Of a stretch of DNA of 61,846 nucleotides, positions 8,211 to 17,827 are shown piece by piece. Position numbers and translations under genes: made by a program. The notes below the pieces were generated by a model. The model saw only the letters and a program-made list of their open reading frames with translations, did not search any database and had not been told where the DNA came from. The stretch is from NCBI RefSeq assembly GCF_000878135.1, contig NZ_JXQZ01000041.1, forward strand, positions 1-61,846, written 5' to 3'. Within the stretch, counting starts at the first letter, position 1. Each line of letters begins with the position of its first letter. This DNA comes from Frigoribacterium sp. MEB024 (GTDB lineage Bacteria; Actinomycetota; Actinomycetes; Actinomycetales; Microbacteriaceae).

Positions 8211-8636
8211 TCAGGGCACCCAGCAGCGGTAAGCGGAGCCGGTCACGGCACGCTCGCTCGTCACGAGCGAGGTCGTGTAGGTCTGGGTGAACGTGTCGAC
8301 GGCGGGCAGGTCGACGACCTTCCACCCGACCACCGCGCGGTTCTCGTTCAGCGCCTGCACGGCGCAGGCGACGTCCGTGCCGCCCGCGACGTTGATCGTG
8401 TACTGCACCCGGACCGCGTCGTCACCCGCGACGGTGAACCCGTAGTGGCTCACCTCGAGCTCGGCCGAGTCGCCGTCGAAGGCGACGAGCACGACCCAGG
8501 CCGCGACCACGACGGCCACGGCGGCGCCCGCGACGAGGGCGATCAGTCGCGATCGACGGGTCCGGCCCGGCCGCCGACCGTACCGACTGTCGAGCCGTGA
8601 GGCCGGATCGGCGCGGGCCGGGTCGAGGGTCTGCAT
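8211..8636 (-). CDS. DUF4307 family single-pass membrane protein
   Basis: 141 residues: an Arg-rich cytoplasmic N-terminus, one membrane helix (about 31-52, LIALVAGAAVAVVVAAWVVLV), then an extracytoplasmic domain with two cysteines (CAVQALNEN and YRCWVP) that may pair. This architecture matches DUF4307, a family of unknown function widespread in Actinobacteria. Confidence 0.8.
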   Translation of the reverse strand: MQTLDPARADPASRLDSRYGRRPGRTRRSRLIALVAGAAVAVVVAAWVVLVAFDGDSAELEVSHYGFTVAGDDAVRVQYTINVAGGTDVACAVQALNENRAVVGWKVVDLPAVDTFTQTYTTSLVTSERAVTGSAYRCWVP

Positions 8637-8694
8637 GGCGTCAAGGGTAGGAGGCGCCGGCTCGGAACCGTATGGACGTCGCGTCCCTGCGGGG

Positions 8695-8778
8695 TCAGGC
8701 CGCGTCGGCCTCGAAGAGCATCGACAGGTCGATGGGTTCGGTGGGGGCGAGTTCGACGTACGTCAGGTCGTCGTTCAC
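8695..8778 (-). CDS. 27-residue acidic micro-ORF, coupled to upstream small gene
   Basis: GTG at 8778 to TGA at 8695 encodes a 27-residue acidic peptide beginning MNDDLTYVELAPTEP and ending FEADAA. Its GTG overlaps the TGA of the 56-residue gene upstream (GTGA), a classic coupling arrangement. No family recognised. It could be a regulatory peptide or a precursor-like peptide; no modifying enzyme is adjacent. Confidence 0.5.
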   Translation of the reverse strand: MNDDLTYVELAPTEPIDLSMLFEADAA

Positions 8779-8945
8779 AGGAAGAGCCCATTGCTGAGGA
8801 AGAGGGCGGCGACGAGGCTGGCGCTGGCACCGACGGCCGCCGTGGCGATGACGAAGAGGGTCGCCTGGCGTTCGGTCTCGCGGACCTCGGAGAAGGGGCT
8901 GCTGCCCGTGTCGGTGCGGCGACGCGACGGCGTGAGGAGTGTCAT
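8775..8945 (-). CDS. 56-residue single-pass membrane peptide
   Basis: ATG at 8945. A polar N-terminal half (TPSRRRTDTGSSPFSEVRE) is followed by one hydrophobic helix (LFVIATAAVGASASLVAALFL) and a short tail. The stop overlaps the start of the 27-residue ORF. Not recognised; high third-position GC and the overlap support translation. Confidence 0.55.
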   Translation of the reverse strand: MTLLTPSRRRTDTGSSPFSEVRETERQATLFVIATAAVGASASLVAALFLSNGLFL

Positions 8946-9289
8946 GGTGTGTCCGTTCTCGGCAGCCCTGTGCTGCCTGCCCGTGATGCTGGTCCTGAGT
9001 CGGCCGCGACTCGGTCGCGGCCCGCACCGCCCGTGAAGTCGGTACACACGAATGAAACCATGGGTTAGTTAGTCCATCTAGCTACTCGGCGAGGCTGTTC
9101 GCATTGCGGACAGTGCGTGCCTCCCGCAGCCCCTCGGTCACACCTCGGTAGCCCCTCCCGGCCCGGAATCCAGCCGGTTCGCACCGGCCCCTCCCCCAAC
9201 GGGGGCCTGTCCTCCTTTGGGGGGACCGGCAGACTGTCCCGGGCCTCAGGACGAGGCCGACGGAGGCCGAGCCTCCTGCACTGCACGGA
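8946..9289. other. Intergenic region with hairpin and AT-rich patch
   Basis: 344 bp divergent space between the micro-ORF pair and the SGNH gene. It holds a perfect hairpin, GGCCGCGAC (9002-9010) with GTCGCGGCC (9014-9022). An AT-richer patch near 9050-9085 containing TTAGTTAG is the likeliest promoter zone for the minus-strand micro-ORFs. No further gene is seen. Confidence 0.5.
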
Positions 9290-10102
9290 TTGCGAACACA
9301 CATGCCCCTGGTCGAGACCCCGACCCCCCGCCGACACGGCCGCCTGATCGCGGCGGTGGTCCGGGCCACCGCGCCTCTCTTCCACCTGCACCTCGCGCTC
9401 TACCGGCGCGAGGTGGCCCGGGCGCCCTACCCCCGCGACGCCCGCCGCATGACCGTGGACGGCCCCGACCCCGACCGCCTGCTCTTCGTCGGCAGCATCG
9501 CCGTCGAGGGGTTCGGCGTGCTCGCCCACGACCTGACCTGCGCCAGCCAGACCGCGCGCCTGGTCGGCTCGGCGCGGGGCCGTGGCGTCACGTGGCGCGA
9601 GGTCTCGGCACCCGTGCTGACGGCCGCCGAGGCCGCCCGGGTCGAGCTGCCGGCCGGACGCGCCGACGCGGCCGTGGTGCTGCTCGGCATCTGCGACGTC
9701 CTGCTCGCCACGAGCGGCTCGTCGTGGGAGGCCTCGCTCCGTCGCCTCGCCGTCCGGGTGCGCGAGACGGCCGGCCCGGACTGCCGCATCGTCTACGTCG
9801 GCATCCCGCCGATGGCGGAGTTCCGACCGATCCCGCCGGTCGCGAAGCGTCTGCTGACGCGGCAGATCGAGCGGCTCAACGCCCTGACGGCCCGGGTCGC
9901 GCTCACCACGCCCGGCGCCTCGTGGGTGCCGTTCCCCGAGTGGCGCTCGGAGGGGCAGTACCACCAGGAGCTCCTGTCGTGGGGCACCATGCACCGGCGG
10001 TGGGGGCAGGCGATCGCGCCGACCGTGGTGACGTCGCTGGTCGGCGCCGAAGCCGCCGACACGCCCTGCGAGAGCGGCGCCGGGTCCGGCGTCCCGGCCT
10101 AG
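9290..10102 (+). CDS. Divergent SGNH/GDSL-like hydrolase
   Basis: 270 residues from ATG 9290 (ATG 9302 also possible). The general plan of actinobacterial SGNH proteins is visible: a strand-loop LLFVGSIAVEGFGV where GDS is expected, ADAAVVLLGICDVLL where block III normally has an Asn, and a C-terminal MHRRWGQAI in place of the Asp-x-x-His block. The first Asp-Ser pair reads Gly-Ser and the block III Asn reads Cys, so the enzyme may be altered or inactive. N-terminal residues 13-35 are moderately hydrophobic. Overlaps the convergent Septum_form gene by 4 bp. Confidence 0.6.
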   Translation: MRTHMPLVETPTPRRHGRLIAAVVRATAPLFHLHLALYRREVARAPYPRDARRMTVDGPDPDRLLFVGSIAVEGFGVLAHDLTCASQTARLVGSARGRGVTWREVSAPVLTAAEAARVELPAGRADAAVVLLGICDVLLATSGSSWEASLRRLAVRVRETAGPDCRIVYVGIPPMAEFRPIPPVAKRLLTRQIERLNALTARVALTTPGASWVPFPEWRSEGQYHQELLSWGTMHRRWGQAIAPTVVTSLVGAEAADTPCESGAGSGVPA

Positions 10103-10917
10103 ACGCCCGAGTCCGCCAGGCTGCCGACGCGGGTCGTGCCGTAGGTGTACGCGTAGCAGACGACCGAGCGCTCGCCGTCGTCCCACCCCTTCTCCGTCGG
10201 GGCGAGCACGCCGTAGTCGGCGAGGGACTCGTCGTACGAGGCCCCGACGTAGTCGCCGAAGGCCGCGTCGCAGAGGGCGGCCGCCTCGTCGAGGACCTCA
10301 TAGCCGCCGGGGAACGCGCCGCCGTCCAGCTCGTCCACCAGGTAGGCCTCCTCGTCGTGGGCCTCGTCGCAGGAGGCCGTCTCGACGTCGCCCGTGCCCT
10401 CGCGGCCGAGGTCGCCGACGGTGAAGCAGGTGCCGACGTCGAGGCCGTCCACGCTCGTCACCCCCGAGAAGTCGAGGGGGTAGAGGTAGTCGCCGTAGAC
10501 CGCGTCCGAGCCGAAGTACGTGGTGGGGTCCTCGTCGGCGTACGACGAGCCGTCGTCGTAGCCGTAGCCCGCCGACCCGCCGGCGAGCGACATCCCGCCG
10601 AGCAGGCCGGCCCCGCCGCCGACGATCAGGGCGACGACGGCCGCGCCGACGATCGCGAGGACCCACGGGGTCTTCGAGGGCTGCACCGGCAAGGCGGGGA
10701 GGAAGGCAGGAGGCGCGGCGTAGGGGTCCTGCGTCGGCCACGGCTGCCAGGGCGCCTGGGCCTGGGGCTGCGACTGGGACGGCCAACCGGACGGCTGCTG
10801 CTCGGGCTGCGGCCAGCCCTGCGACTGCGGCTGCTGCCCGGGCTGCGGCTCGGGCTGCTGCCACCCCTGCGGTCGGGGCTGCTGGTCGGGCACGCCCGGC
10901 TCGATCGGTGTGCTCAC
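10099..10917 (-). CDS. Pro/Gln-rich membrane protein with Septum_form-like domain
   Basis: 272 residues. The GTG at 10917 follows an AAGGGGA site. Residues 1-85 are a low-complexity Pro/Gln/Trp-rich cytoplasmic segment, about 87-112 a Gly/Val-rich membrane helix, and the remainder extracytoplasmic. The motif DVGTCFTVG followed by ETASCDEAHDEEAYLV matches the cysteine-containing Septum_form family of Actinobacteria. Later cysteines (ALCDAAFG, SVVCYAY) complete likely disulfides. The role in septation is a family annotation only. Confidence 0.75.
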   Translation of the reverse strand: MSTPIEPGVPDQQPRPQGWQQPEPQPGQQPQSQGWPQPEQQPSGWPSQSQPQAQAPWQPWPTQDPYAAPPAFLPALPVQPSKTPWVLAIVGAAVVALIVGGGAGLLGGMSLAGGSAGYGYDDGSSYADEDPTTYFGSDAVYGDYLYPLDFSGVTSVDGLDVGTCFTVGDLGREGTGDVETASCDEAHDEEAYLVDELDGGAFPGGYEVLDEAAALCDAAFGDYVGASYDESLADYGVLAPTEKGWDDGERSVVCYAYTYGTTRVGSLADSGV

Positions 10918-11064
10918 GGTCGTTCCCCTTCGTCGACCAGGCCGTCGGATCACCGGGTCACGCCGGATCATATCCAGCGCCGGGCATCCCGCTCGACCCC
11001 CTGTCCGGGAAGACGGTCGTGATCTGGTTGCCCGCCCTCTCGGCCTGACCTACACTCGATCCGT

Positions 11065-11080
11065 TCGAACACACGTTCGA
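11065..11080. promoter_or_regulatory. LexA (SOS) box
   Basis: TCGAACACACGTTCGA is an exact match to the actinobacterial LexA consensus TCGAAC-N4-GTTCGA. It ends 17 bp before the ATG of the DUF6504 gene, so that gene should be repressed by LexA and induced by DNA damage. Confidence 0.9.
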
Positions 11081-11097
11081 ACGTGCAGGAGGACGAC

Positions 11098-11370
11098 ATG
11101 AGCACCCAGACCACCCACGAGCCCGTCGCGCTGTGGTTCGAGCGCGACCTGCCGGCGCGGCTGGTCTGGTCGTGCCGACGGTGGCGGGTGAGCGACACCC
11201 CGACCGAGCTACGGGTCGAGCCGGCGGTCACGCCCGCCTTCATCACGCACCCGCCCCGGCGCTTCGTCGGCTGGCGCTTCCAGGCCACGGACGACGACGG
11301 CACCACCCACATGTTCGAGGTCGTCCTCGGCGCCGACGGCGGCTGGGTGCTCGGCCGCGTCTACGACTGA
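11098..11370 (+). CDS. DUF6504 family protein, SOS-regulated
   Basis: 90 residues from ATG 11098, preceded by AGGAGG. The sequence WFERDLPARLVWSCRRWRVSDTPTEL and GWRFQATDDDG match DUF6504. In other actinobacteria this small protein is encoded beside the mutasome genes (imuA, imuB, dnaE2). No such genes are in this window, but the LexA box links this copy to the damage response. The molecular role is unknown. Confidence 0.85.
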   Translation: MSTQTTHEPVALWFERDLPARLVWSCRRWRVSDTPTELRVEPAVTPAFITHPPRRFVGWRFQATDDDGTTHMFEVVLGADGGWVLGRVYD

Positions 11371-11406
11371 GCCGGGACGACGACGAGCGACTGCGAGGAT
11401 GACGTC

Positions 11407-11835
11407 ATGACGGACCCCCTGCTCGAACGCATCGAGCGCTACATGGCCAGGTCACCGGTGAGCGAGTCGTCTCACCTCACCGCCTGGGCCCGGACGCTCG
11501 CCCTCGGCGAGCTGGTCCGCGTCCTGAGGACGGACGAGCCCACCGACGTCGGAGTGCAGACCCTCGAGTCGCAGCTGCGGCTCGCAGCGACGATCACACG
11601 GGACTGCGGCGGGGGCCTCGAGGTCGCGGCCTCGCACCACGATCGCCTCGCAGCCGATCTCACCGCCGTGCGACCGGATGCGGATCCGTACTCTCCCGTC
11701 CGCAACGCCGCCCGCGCCCATCGCATGGCGGCGGCCATCTGCCGTGGTGATCACTCGGACCTGCGCCGCTTCGCCTCCCACCCGAGGCACGGGGCCGACT
11801 ACACCGCGGCGCTCCGGTTGCCGCCGGCCGAGTGA
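11407..11835 (+). CDS. Hypothetical protein, 142 residues
   Basis: ATG 11407 preceded by GAGGATGACG. Soluble and helical in appearance (LERIERYMAR, LESQLRLAATITRDC, AARAHRMAAAICRGD), with a C-terminal RLPPAE. Located 36 bp after the DUF6504 gene on the same strand, so possibly co-transcribed from the same SOS promoter. Not recognised. Confidence 0.65.
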   Translation: MTDPLLERIERYMARSPVSESSHLTAWARTLALGELVRVLRTDEPTDVGVQTLESQLRLAATITRDCGGGLEVAASHHDRLAADLTAVRPDADPYSPVRNAARAHRMAAAICRGDHSDLRRFASHPRHGADYTAALRLPPAE

Positions 11836-11898
11836 CGGCCGGTCGTCGATCTGCCGGTAGGCGTCGGAGCGCATCGCTGCCCTGTCGAACGGCCTCGT

Positions 11899-12798
11899 TC
11901 AGGACGTCGGCGCCGCCGGCGCCCCGAGCTGCAGCGTCAGCTCCATGCACCGCAGCTGGGCCGGGGAGAACTCGTAGGGCATGCTCCTGATGACGTCCGC
12001 GGCGCTCCTGGCCTGGGTGGCCACGGCCGGGTCGGGACCGTTCTCCGCGTCGGCGCCTGCGATCGGATGGAACTCGTCCCAGGTGTCGAAGATCGCGTCG
12101 TCCTCCTCGAGCTGACCGGACACCTCGATGACGCGCATGAGCTCGGTCTCGAAGGCATGCCGCTCGGCGGCGACCTGCGCCACCCGGGGATCGTCGACGG
12201 CGACCGTGTCGTCGAGCGCCTCCTCGGCGGCGTCGACGCGGTCGGACTCGGCCCGCAGCTCGGGGTGGAGGGCCAGGACGAGGAAGCGGCTCGCCTGCAG
12301 GACGGCGCCGAGCGGACCGAAGATGCGCTCGGTGACCAGGAGGGTGTCCAGGTCGTCCTGACGCAGCGAGCCCCCGGGTGCGGCCTCGAGGCGGCCGGAG
12401 ACGATGTCGTCGAGCAGTCCCAGGCGGCTGCCGAGGGTCCGCATGCGCTGCACCGAGGCACGCTTCCTCCGCAGCTCGGCCTCCTGCGCGGCAAGGGTGT
12501 CGTCCAGGCGCGCGAGGACGTCGGCGACCTCGTCCTCGTCGCCGGCACCACCCGGTGCGGTGTCGGTGAACGCGTCGCGGATGTCGTCGAGGGCGATCCC
12601 GGCGTCGGCCATGCGTCGGATCCAGAGCAGCCGGATGATCTCCGCGTAGCCGTAGCGGCGGCGGCCGTCGCCGCCTCGCTCACGCTCCGGGAGCAGGCCG
12701 ACCTGGTGGTAGTGCCGGATCGCCCGCGGAGTGGTGCCGACGAACGCCGCGGCGTCGCCGATCAGGACCTGACGGGGCGGGGTCGGGAACGGATGCAT
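11899..12798 (-). CDS. MerR family transcriptional regulator with long effector domain
   Basis: 299 residues. An N-terminal MerR helix-turn-helix and wing are seen (VLIGDAAAFVGTTPRAIRHYHQVGLLPER, RYGYAEIIRLLWIRRM), then a coiled helix (about 95-122), then a roughly 170-residue acidic C-terminal domain of unknown ligand. No cysteine metal site is present. It lies downstream of kdpC on the same strand, separated by 134 bp, and probably has its own promoter. Confidence 0.85.
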   Translation of the reverse strand: MHPFPTPPRQVLIGDAAAFVGTTPRAIRHYHQVGLLPERERGGDGRRRYGYAEIIRLLWIRRMADAGIALDDIRDAFTDTAPGGAGDEDEVADVLARLDDTLAAQEAELRRKRASVQRMRTLGSRLGLLDDIVSGRLEAAPGGSLRQDDLDTLLVTERIFGPLGAVLQASRFLVLALHPELRAESDRVDAAEEALDDTVAVDDPRVAQVAAERHAFETELMRVIEVSGQLEEDDAIFDTWDEFHPIAGADAENGPDPAVATQARSAADVIRSMPYEFSPAQLRCMELTLQLGAPAAPTS

Positions 12799-12932
12799 GG
12801 CGGACCTCTCGAGGCGGGACGGGGCAGGCGGTACGTCGAGCAGACCACATGACGTAGCGGCAGGTGCAACCCGGTCGAGGCTGAGTCGGGACCGCTTCGA
12901 GCCTCTTCCGGAGCCGCCCCCGTCTCACGGTC

Positions 12933-13538
12933 TCAGCGTCCCGTCCCGGCCAGGGCCGCGTTGAGCTCGAGCACGTTCACGGTGGGCTCGCCCAGGTAGC
13001 CGAGGTCGCGGCCCTGGGTGTGCTCCTCCACGAGCGCCTCGACGTCCGCGACCGGCAGGTCGCGCGCCGCGGCGACCCGCTCGACCTGGATGCGCGCGTA
13101 CTCGGGGCTGATGTGCGGGTCGAGCCCGGACGCGGAGGCGGTGAGCGCGTCGACGGGGACGTCCTCCGGGGCGACGCCGTCGCTCTCGGCGATCGCCGCC
13201 CGTCGCTCCTCGACGGCGGCGACGAGGTCCGGGTTCTCGGGCCCGTAGTTGCTGCCGCTCGAGGCGGAGGCGTCGTAGCCGTCACCGGCAGCCGAGGGCC
13301 GCGACTGGAACCACTCGGGCAGGGCGGCGCCGTCGGCGTCGGTGAACGACTGCCCGATGAGTGACGAGCCGACGGTCTCACCGTCGACGCGGACGGCGGA
13401 ACCGTCCGCCGTGCCGCCGAGGACGAGTTGGCCGACCCCGGTGACGACGGCCGTGTAGGCCACGCCGAGGACGACGGTGAAGACGAGCATCGCGCGGAGG
13501 GCGACACCGTACTGGCGGAGCAGGGTGCGGGTGTTCAT
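12933..13538 (-). CDS. kdpC: Potassium-transporting ATPase KdpC subunit
   Basis: 201 residues with one N-terminal membrane helix (LRAMLVFTVVLGVAYTAVVTGV) and an external domain. The family blocks SSLIGQSF, FQSRPSA, SGLDPHISPEYA and PTVNVLELN are present. It stabilises the KdpFABC K+ uptake complex. Last gene of the kdp operon, 31 bp after kdpB. Confidence 0.95.
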   Translation of the reverse strand: MNTRTLLRQYGVALRAMLVFTVVLGVAYTAVVTGVGQLVLGGTADGSAVRVDGETVGSSLIGQSFTDADGAALPEWFQSRPSAAGDGYDASASSGSNYGPENPDLVAAVEERRAAIAESDGVAPEDVPVDALTASASGLDPHISPEYARIQVERVAAARDLPVADVEALVEEHTQGRDLGYLGEPTVNVLELNAALAGTGR

Positions 13539-13569
13539 GGTCTCTCTCTCGTTCGTCGTCTGCGTCGGC

Positions 13570-15717
13570 TCAGAAGCCGGGGAGCAGGCTGACGATCAGG
13601 TCGATGATCTTGATGCCGACGAACGGGGCGACGACGCCGCCGAGTCCGTAGACGAGGAGGTTGCGCGACAGGATCGACGACGCCGACGCGGCGCGGTACG
13701 TCACGCCCTTCAGGGCCAAGGGGATGAGCACGACGATCACGAGCGCGTTGAAGACGATCGCCGAGAGGATCGCCGAGGCCGGCGACGACAGCTGCATGAC
13801 GTTCAGCAGCCCGAGCCCCGGGAACACCCCGGCGAACATGGCCGGGATGATCGCGAAGTACTTCGCGATGTCGTTGGCGATCGAGAACGTGGTGAGCGCG
13901 CCACGGGTGATGAGCAGCTGCTTGCCGATGCGGACGATGTCGATCAGCTTCGTCGGGTCGCTGTCGAGGTCGACCATGTTGCCGGCCTCCTTCGCGGCCG
14001 AGGTGCCGGTGTTCATCGCGACACCGACGTCGGCCTGTGCCAACGCGGGGGCGTCGTTGGTGCCGTCGCCGGTCATCGCGACGAGCGCGCCTCCTTCTTG
14101 CTCCCTTCGGATGAGGGCGAGCTTGTCCTCGGGCGTGGCCTCGGCGAGGTAGTCGTCGACGCCGGCCTCGGCCGCGATCGCCTTGGCGGTGAGGGGGTTG
14201 TCGCCGGTGATCATGACCGTGCGGATGCCCATGCTGCGCAGTTCGGCGAAGCGTTCGCGCAGGCCGGTCTTGACGACGTCCTTGAGGTACACGACGCCGA
14301 GGACGCGAGCGTCCGAGGCCGCGGTCTTGATCGCGACGACCAGTGGGGTGCCTCCGGCGTTCGAGATCTCGTCGATGCGGGTCTGCAGTTCGTCGTGCTC
14401 GGTGCCGGTGAGACGGCGGCCTTCCTCGACCCAGGCGATGACGGAGGCGCCGGCACCCTTGCGGATCTGCGTGCCGTCGGGCAGGTCGAGGCCGGACATG
14501 CGGGTCTGGGCGGTGAAGGGCACGATCTCGCCCGGTCGACCGTCGGCGTCGTGCCACCCCGTCGTCAGGGCGAGGTCGACGATCGACTTGCCCTCGGGGG
14601 TCGGGTCGCTGAGCGACGACCGGGCGGCGGCATCGACGAGTTCGGCCCGGGCGATGCCGTCGAGCGGCGTGAACTCGGCCGCCTGCCGGTTGCCGTAGGT
14701 GATGGTGCCGGTCTTGTCGAGCAGCAGCGTGGTGACGTCACCCGCGGCCTCGACCGCGCGGCCCGACATGGCGAGCACGTTGCGCTGCACCAGGCGGTCC
14801 ATGCCCGCGATGCCGATGGCGCTGAGGAGCGCACCGATCGTCGTGGGGATGAGGCAGACCAGCAGGGCGATGAGCACGGGGATGCTCACCGACGCGTCGC
14901 TGTAGGCCGCGATGGGGTTCAGCGTCAGCGTCACGACGACGAAGACGATCGACAGGCTCGCGAGCAGGATGTTCAGCGCGATCTCGTTCGGGGTCTTCTG
15001 ACGCGAGGCGCCCTCGACGAGGCGGATCATGCGGTCGACGAAGGTCTCGCCGGGCTTGCTCGTGATCCGTACGACCACCCGGTCGGACAGCACGCGGGTG
15101 CCGCCGGTGACGGCGCTGCGGTCGCCGCCCGACTCGCGGATCACCGGGGCGGACTCGCCCGTGATGGCCGACTCGTCGACGCTGGCGATGCCCCAGACGA
15201 TGTCGCCGTCACCGGGGATCAGCTCGCCGGCGGTCACGACGACCGTGTCGCCGAGCGTGAGGTCAGCTGAGGACACGGACTCCGAGGAGGCACGCTCGGC
15301 ACCGGCGTCGGAGGTCGCGTCGTACGAGACCACGCGCTGGGCGGTGGTGCTGGTGCGGGTCGCCTTCAAGGTCTCGGCCTGTGCCTTGCCGCGGCCCTCG
15401 GCGACGGACTCGGCGAGGTTGGCGAAGACGACGGTGAGCCAGAGCCAGACGGCGATGGCCCAGGTGAACGAGCCGGGGACGGGCGAGCCGCCCGAGGTCT
15501 CGGGACCGGTGAAGAGGCCGGCGATCGCGAGGATCGTCGTGTAGGCGGCACCGACCTCGACGATGAACATGACGGGGTTGTGCCACATCTCGCGCGGGTC
15601 GAGTTTGCGGAAGGCACCGGGCAGGGCCGCGACGAGCGGGGCGGCGCCGAACGCGCCTCCTCGCTTCGTCGGGGCCTGGTCGTGGTCGGTGGTGGGTGTG
15701 TCGGTGGTGATGGACAT
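13570..15717 (-). CDS. kdpB: Potassium-transporting P-type ATPase KdpB subunit
   Basis: 715-residue ATP-hydrolysing subunit of the high-affinity K+ pump. ATG at 15717, two bases after the kdpA stop. The phosphorylation motif DKTGT has Asp334; [17 protein letters not shown] and [12 protein letters not shown] are all intact, with the expected transmembrane helices. Length is normal. Confidence 0.97.
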   Translation of the reverse strand: MSITTDTPTTDHDQAPTKRGGAFGAAPLVAALPGAFRKLDPREMWHNPVMFIVEVGAAYTTILAIAGLFTGPETSGGSPVPGSFTWAIAVWLWLTVVFANLAESVAEGRGKAQAETLKATRTSTTAQRVVSYDATSDAGAERASSESVSSADLTLGDTVVVTAGELIPGDGDIVWGIASVDESAITGESAPVIRESGGDRSAVTGGTRVLSDRVVVRITSKPGETFVDRMIRLVEGASRQKTPNEIALNILLASLSIVFVVVTLTLNPIAAYSDASVSIPVLIALLVCLIPTTIGALLSAIGIAGMDRLVQRNVLAMSGRAVEAAGDVTTLLLDKTGTITYGNRQAAEFTPLDGIARAELVDAAARSSLSDPTPEGKSIVDLALTTGWHDADGRPGEIVPFTAQTRMSGLDLPDGTQIRKGAGASVIAWVEEGRRLTGTEHDELQTRIDEISNAGGTPLVVAIKTAASDARVLGVVYLKDVVKTGLRERFAELRSMGIRTVMITGDNPLTAKAIAAEAGVDDYLAEATPEDKLALIRREQEGGALVAMTGDGTNDAPALAQADVGVAMNTGTSAAKEAGNMVDLDSDPTKLIDIVRIGKQLLITRGALTTFSIANDIAKYFAIIPAMFAGVFPGLGLLNVMQLSSPASAILSAIVFNALVIVVLIPLALKGVTYRAASASSILSRNLLVYGLGGVVAPFVGIKIIDLIVSLLPGF

Positions 15718-15719
15718 GG

Positions 15720-17393
15720 TCACTTCAGCCCTTCGGCGAGCGGTCCCAGTGCGAGGACGGGGAAGTAGGTCAGCGCGGTGATGATCACCGAGACGCCGGT
15801 GAGGAGGCCCACGAACTGCGGGCGGTGGGTGGGCAGGGTCCCGGCGGTGGCGGGGACCTTGTCCTGAGCGGCGAAGGAGCCGGCGAGGGCGAGCACGAGG
15901 ACGATCGGGAGGAACCGCCCGAGCAGCATCGCGACACCGAGGGTGGTGTTGAACCAGGGCGTGTTCGCCGTGAGGCCGGCGAAAGCGGAGCCGTTGTTGT
16001 TCGCGGCGGAGGTGAAGGCGTAGAGCACCTCGCTGAAGCCGTGCAGGCCCGGGTTCCAGATCGACGTGCCCTCGACGTCGGCACGCACCGCGGGGATCGC
16101 GAAGCTCAGCGCCGTGAAGGCGAGCACGATGGTCGGCGTGAGCAGGATGTAGAGGCTGGCGAGCTTGATCTCGCGCGGCCCGATCTTCTTGCCGAGGTAC
16201 TCCGGGGTGCGGCCGACGAGCAGGCCGGCGATGAACACCGTGATCACGGCGAGGACGAGCATGCCGTAGAGACCCGAGCCCACACCGCCGGGGGCGATCT
16301 CGCCGAGCATCATGTTGATCATCGGCATCATGCCGCCGAGGGCGGTGTACGAGTCGTGCATCGAGTTCACCGCACCCGTCGACGTCAGGGTCGAGGTGGA
16401 ACCGAACAGGGTCGATCCCCAGATGCCGAACCGCGCCTCCTTGCCTTCCATCGCGCCTCCGGCGAGCTGGGTGGCGGTGCCGGCACCGCGGAGCTCGAAC
16501 CAGGTCATGGCGGTCAGCGAGACGGCGAAGATCGTCGTCATGACGGCGGCGATCGCGACGCCCTGCTTGGTCGAGCCGACCATGCGGCCGAAGGTGCGCG
16601 GCAGCGAGAACGGGATGACGAGCATCATGAGGATCTCGAACAGGCTCGTCCACGGCGTGGGGTTCTCGAAGGGGTGGGAGCTGTTGGCGTTGAAGAAACC
16701 GCCACCGTTGGTGCCGAGCATCTTGATCGCCTCCTGCGAGGCGACGGGCCCGCCGGGGATCGTCGCGGTCCCTCCGGTGAGGGTCGTGACGTCGGTGAAC
16801 CCGGCGACGTTCTGGACGACCCCGCCCGCGACGAGCACGAGGGCCGCGACGACGGCAAGGGGAAGGAGGAGGCGGACGAGCGTGCGGGTCAGGTCGACCC
16901 AGAAGTTGCCCAGCGTGCCGCTCTTCGCGCGGGCGAGCCCGCGGATGACGGCCACGGCGACCACGATCCCGACGGCCGCGGAGACGAAGTTCTGGACGGC
17001 GAGTCCGCCGAGCTGCACCGCGTACCCGAGGGTCACGTCGGGCGAGTACGACTGCCAGTTGGTGTTCGTGACGAAGGAGGCCGCCGTGTTGAACGACAGC
17101 CCCTCGGGGACGGCGGGGAAGCCGAGCGAGTAGGGCAGGAACGCCTGGAGGCGCTGGATCGCGTAGACGAACAGCACGCCGACGACGGAGAAGCTGAGGA
17201 CCCCGCGCAGGTAGGCGGGCCAGGTCTGTTCCGCCGCGGAGTCGACGCCGATGAGGCGGTAGAAGCCACGCTCGACGCGGGCGTCCTTCGCCGTCGTGAA
17301 GATCCGCGCCATGTAGTCACCCAGGGGGCGGTACACGACGACGAGGACGACGACGACCGTGAGGATCTGGAGGATGCCGAACAGCGCGTCCAT
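15720..17393 (-). CDS. kdpA: Potassium-transporting ATPase KdpA subunit
   Basis: 557-residue polytopic K+-binding subunit. ATG 17393 overlaps the kdpF stop by one base. Selectivity-filter-like loops are present ([44 protein letters not shown]). Normal length and intact. Confidence 0.97.
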   Translation of the reverse strand: MDALFGILQILTVVVVLVVVYRPLGDYMARIFTTAKDARVERGFYRLIGVDSAAEQTWPAYLRGVLSFSVVGVLFVYAIQRLQAFLPYSLGFPAVPEGLSFNTAASFVTNTNWQSYSPDVTLGYAVQLGGLAVQNFVSAAVGIVVAVAVIRGLARAKSGTLGNFWVDLTRTLVRLLLPLAVVAALVLVAGGVVQNVAGFTDVTTLTGGTATIPGGPVASQEAIKMLGTNGGGFFNANSSHPFENPTPWTSLFEILMMLVIPFSLPRTFGRMVGSTKQGVAIAAVMTTIFAVSLTAMTWFELRGAGTATQLAGGAMEGKEARFGIWGSTLFGSTSTLTSTGAVNSMHDSYTALGGMMPMINMMLGEIAPGGVGSGLYGMLVLAVITVFIAGLLVGRTPEYLGKKIGPREIKLASLYILLTPTIVLAFTALSFAIPAVRADVEGTSIWNPGLHGFSEVLYAFTSAANNNGSAFAGLTANTPWFNTTLGVAMLLGRFLPIVLVLALAGSFAAQDKVPATAGTLPTHRPQFVGLLTGVSVIITALTYFPVLALGPLAEGLK

Positions 17394-17482
17394 CAGAAGC
17401 GCTCGGGCTTCACGAGGGCGTACACGAGGTACGCCAGGGCGGCCACGGCGAGGACGGCGGCCCCGATGCTGAAGACGATCAC
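17393..17482 (-). CDS. kdpF: KdpF small membrane subunit
   Basis: 29 residues from GTG 17482: one hydrophobic helix ([19 protein letters not shown]) ending in the KdpF signature KPERF. The stop TGA shares its A with the kdpA ATG. In the complex KdpF acts as a lipid-like stabiliser. Confidence 0.88.
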   Translation of the reverse strand: MIVFSIGAAVLAVAALAYLVYALVKPERF

Positions 17483-17562
17483 AGCTTCTCGACCCCCTTC
17501 GCGACGAGGGACACCACTGCGAACACAGCGATGACGGCGAGCACGTACACGATGTCGAGCAC
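17479..17562 (-). CDS. 27-residue membrane peptide leading the kdp operon
   Basis: GTG 17562 with GGAG 5 nt upstream, TGA overlapping the kdpF GTG (GTGA). The sequence begins [14 protein letters not shown] and ends VAKGVEKL: a single hydrophobic helix with a basic/acidic end. It is coupled to kdpF in the same way that kdpF is coupled to kdpA. Its position suggests a second small accessory peptide of the pump, or a coupling leader. kdpDE are not in the window. Confidence 0.65.
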   Translation of the reverse strand: MLDIVYVLAVIAVFAVVSLVAKGVEKL

Positions 17563-17827
17563 AACGACTCCAAGGAGGACGATCGACGGGCCGGACGGCC
17601 CGGTGCCCGTCGTGGGCACAGCGAGTCAGTAGACACCTCGCCGCAGCGCCGATCGCGGGCCCTTACGAGTTCCCTACGCCGAACGGCGTCTTCCTCACGG
17701 ACACCACACGCCCACCGGGGCCGAAGGGCTGCTCGGCCGCCGGACGGGTCGATCCTGCGATGCCCTCGGATCGGTACGGATGCGATTCGATGCGTCGTCG
17801 GTGATCAGCAGCGAGAAGAACGGTGGT
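17563..17827. other. Upstream region of the kdp operon
   Basis: 265 bp between the kdp leader peptide and the DUF1349 gene stop. It contains the self-complementary GGGCCGGACGGCCC near 17589 and presumably the kdp promoter and the end of the DUF1349 transcript. No gene is seen. Confidence 0.4.
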
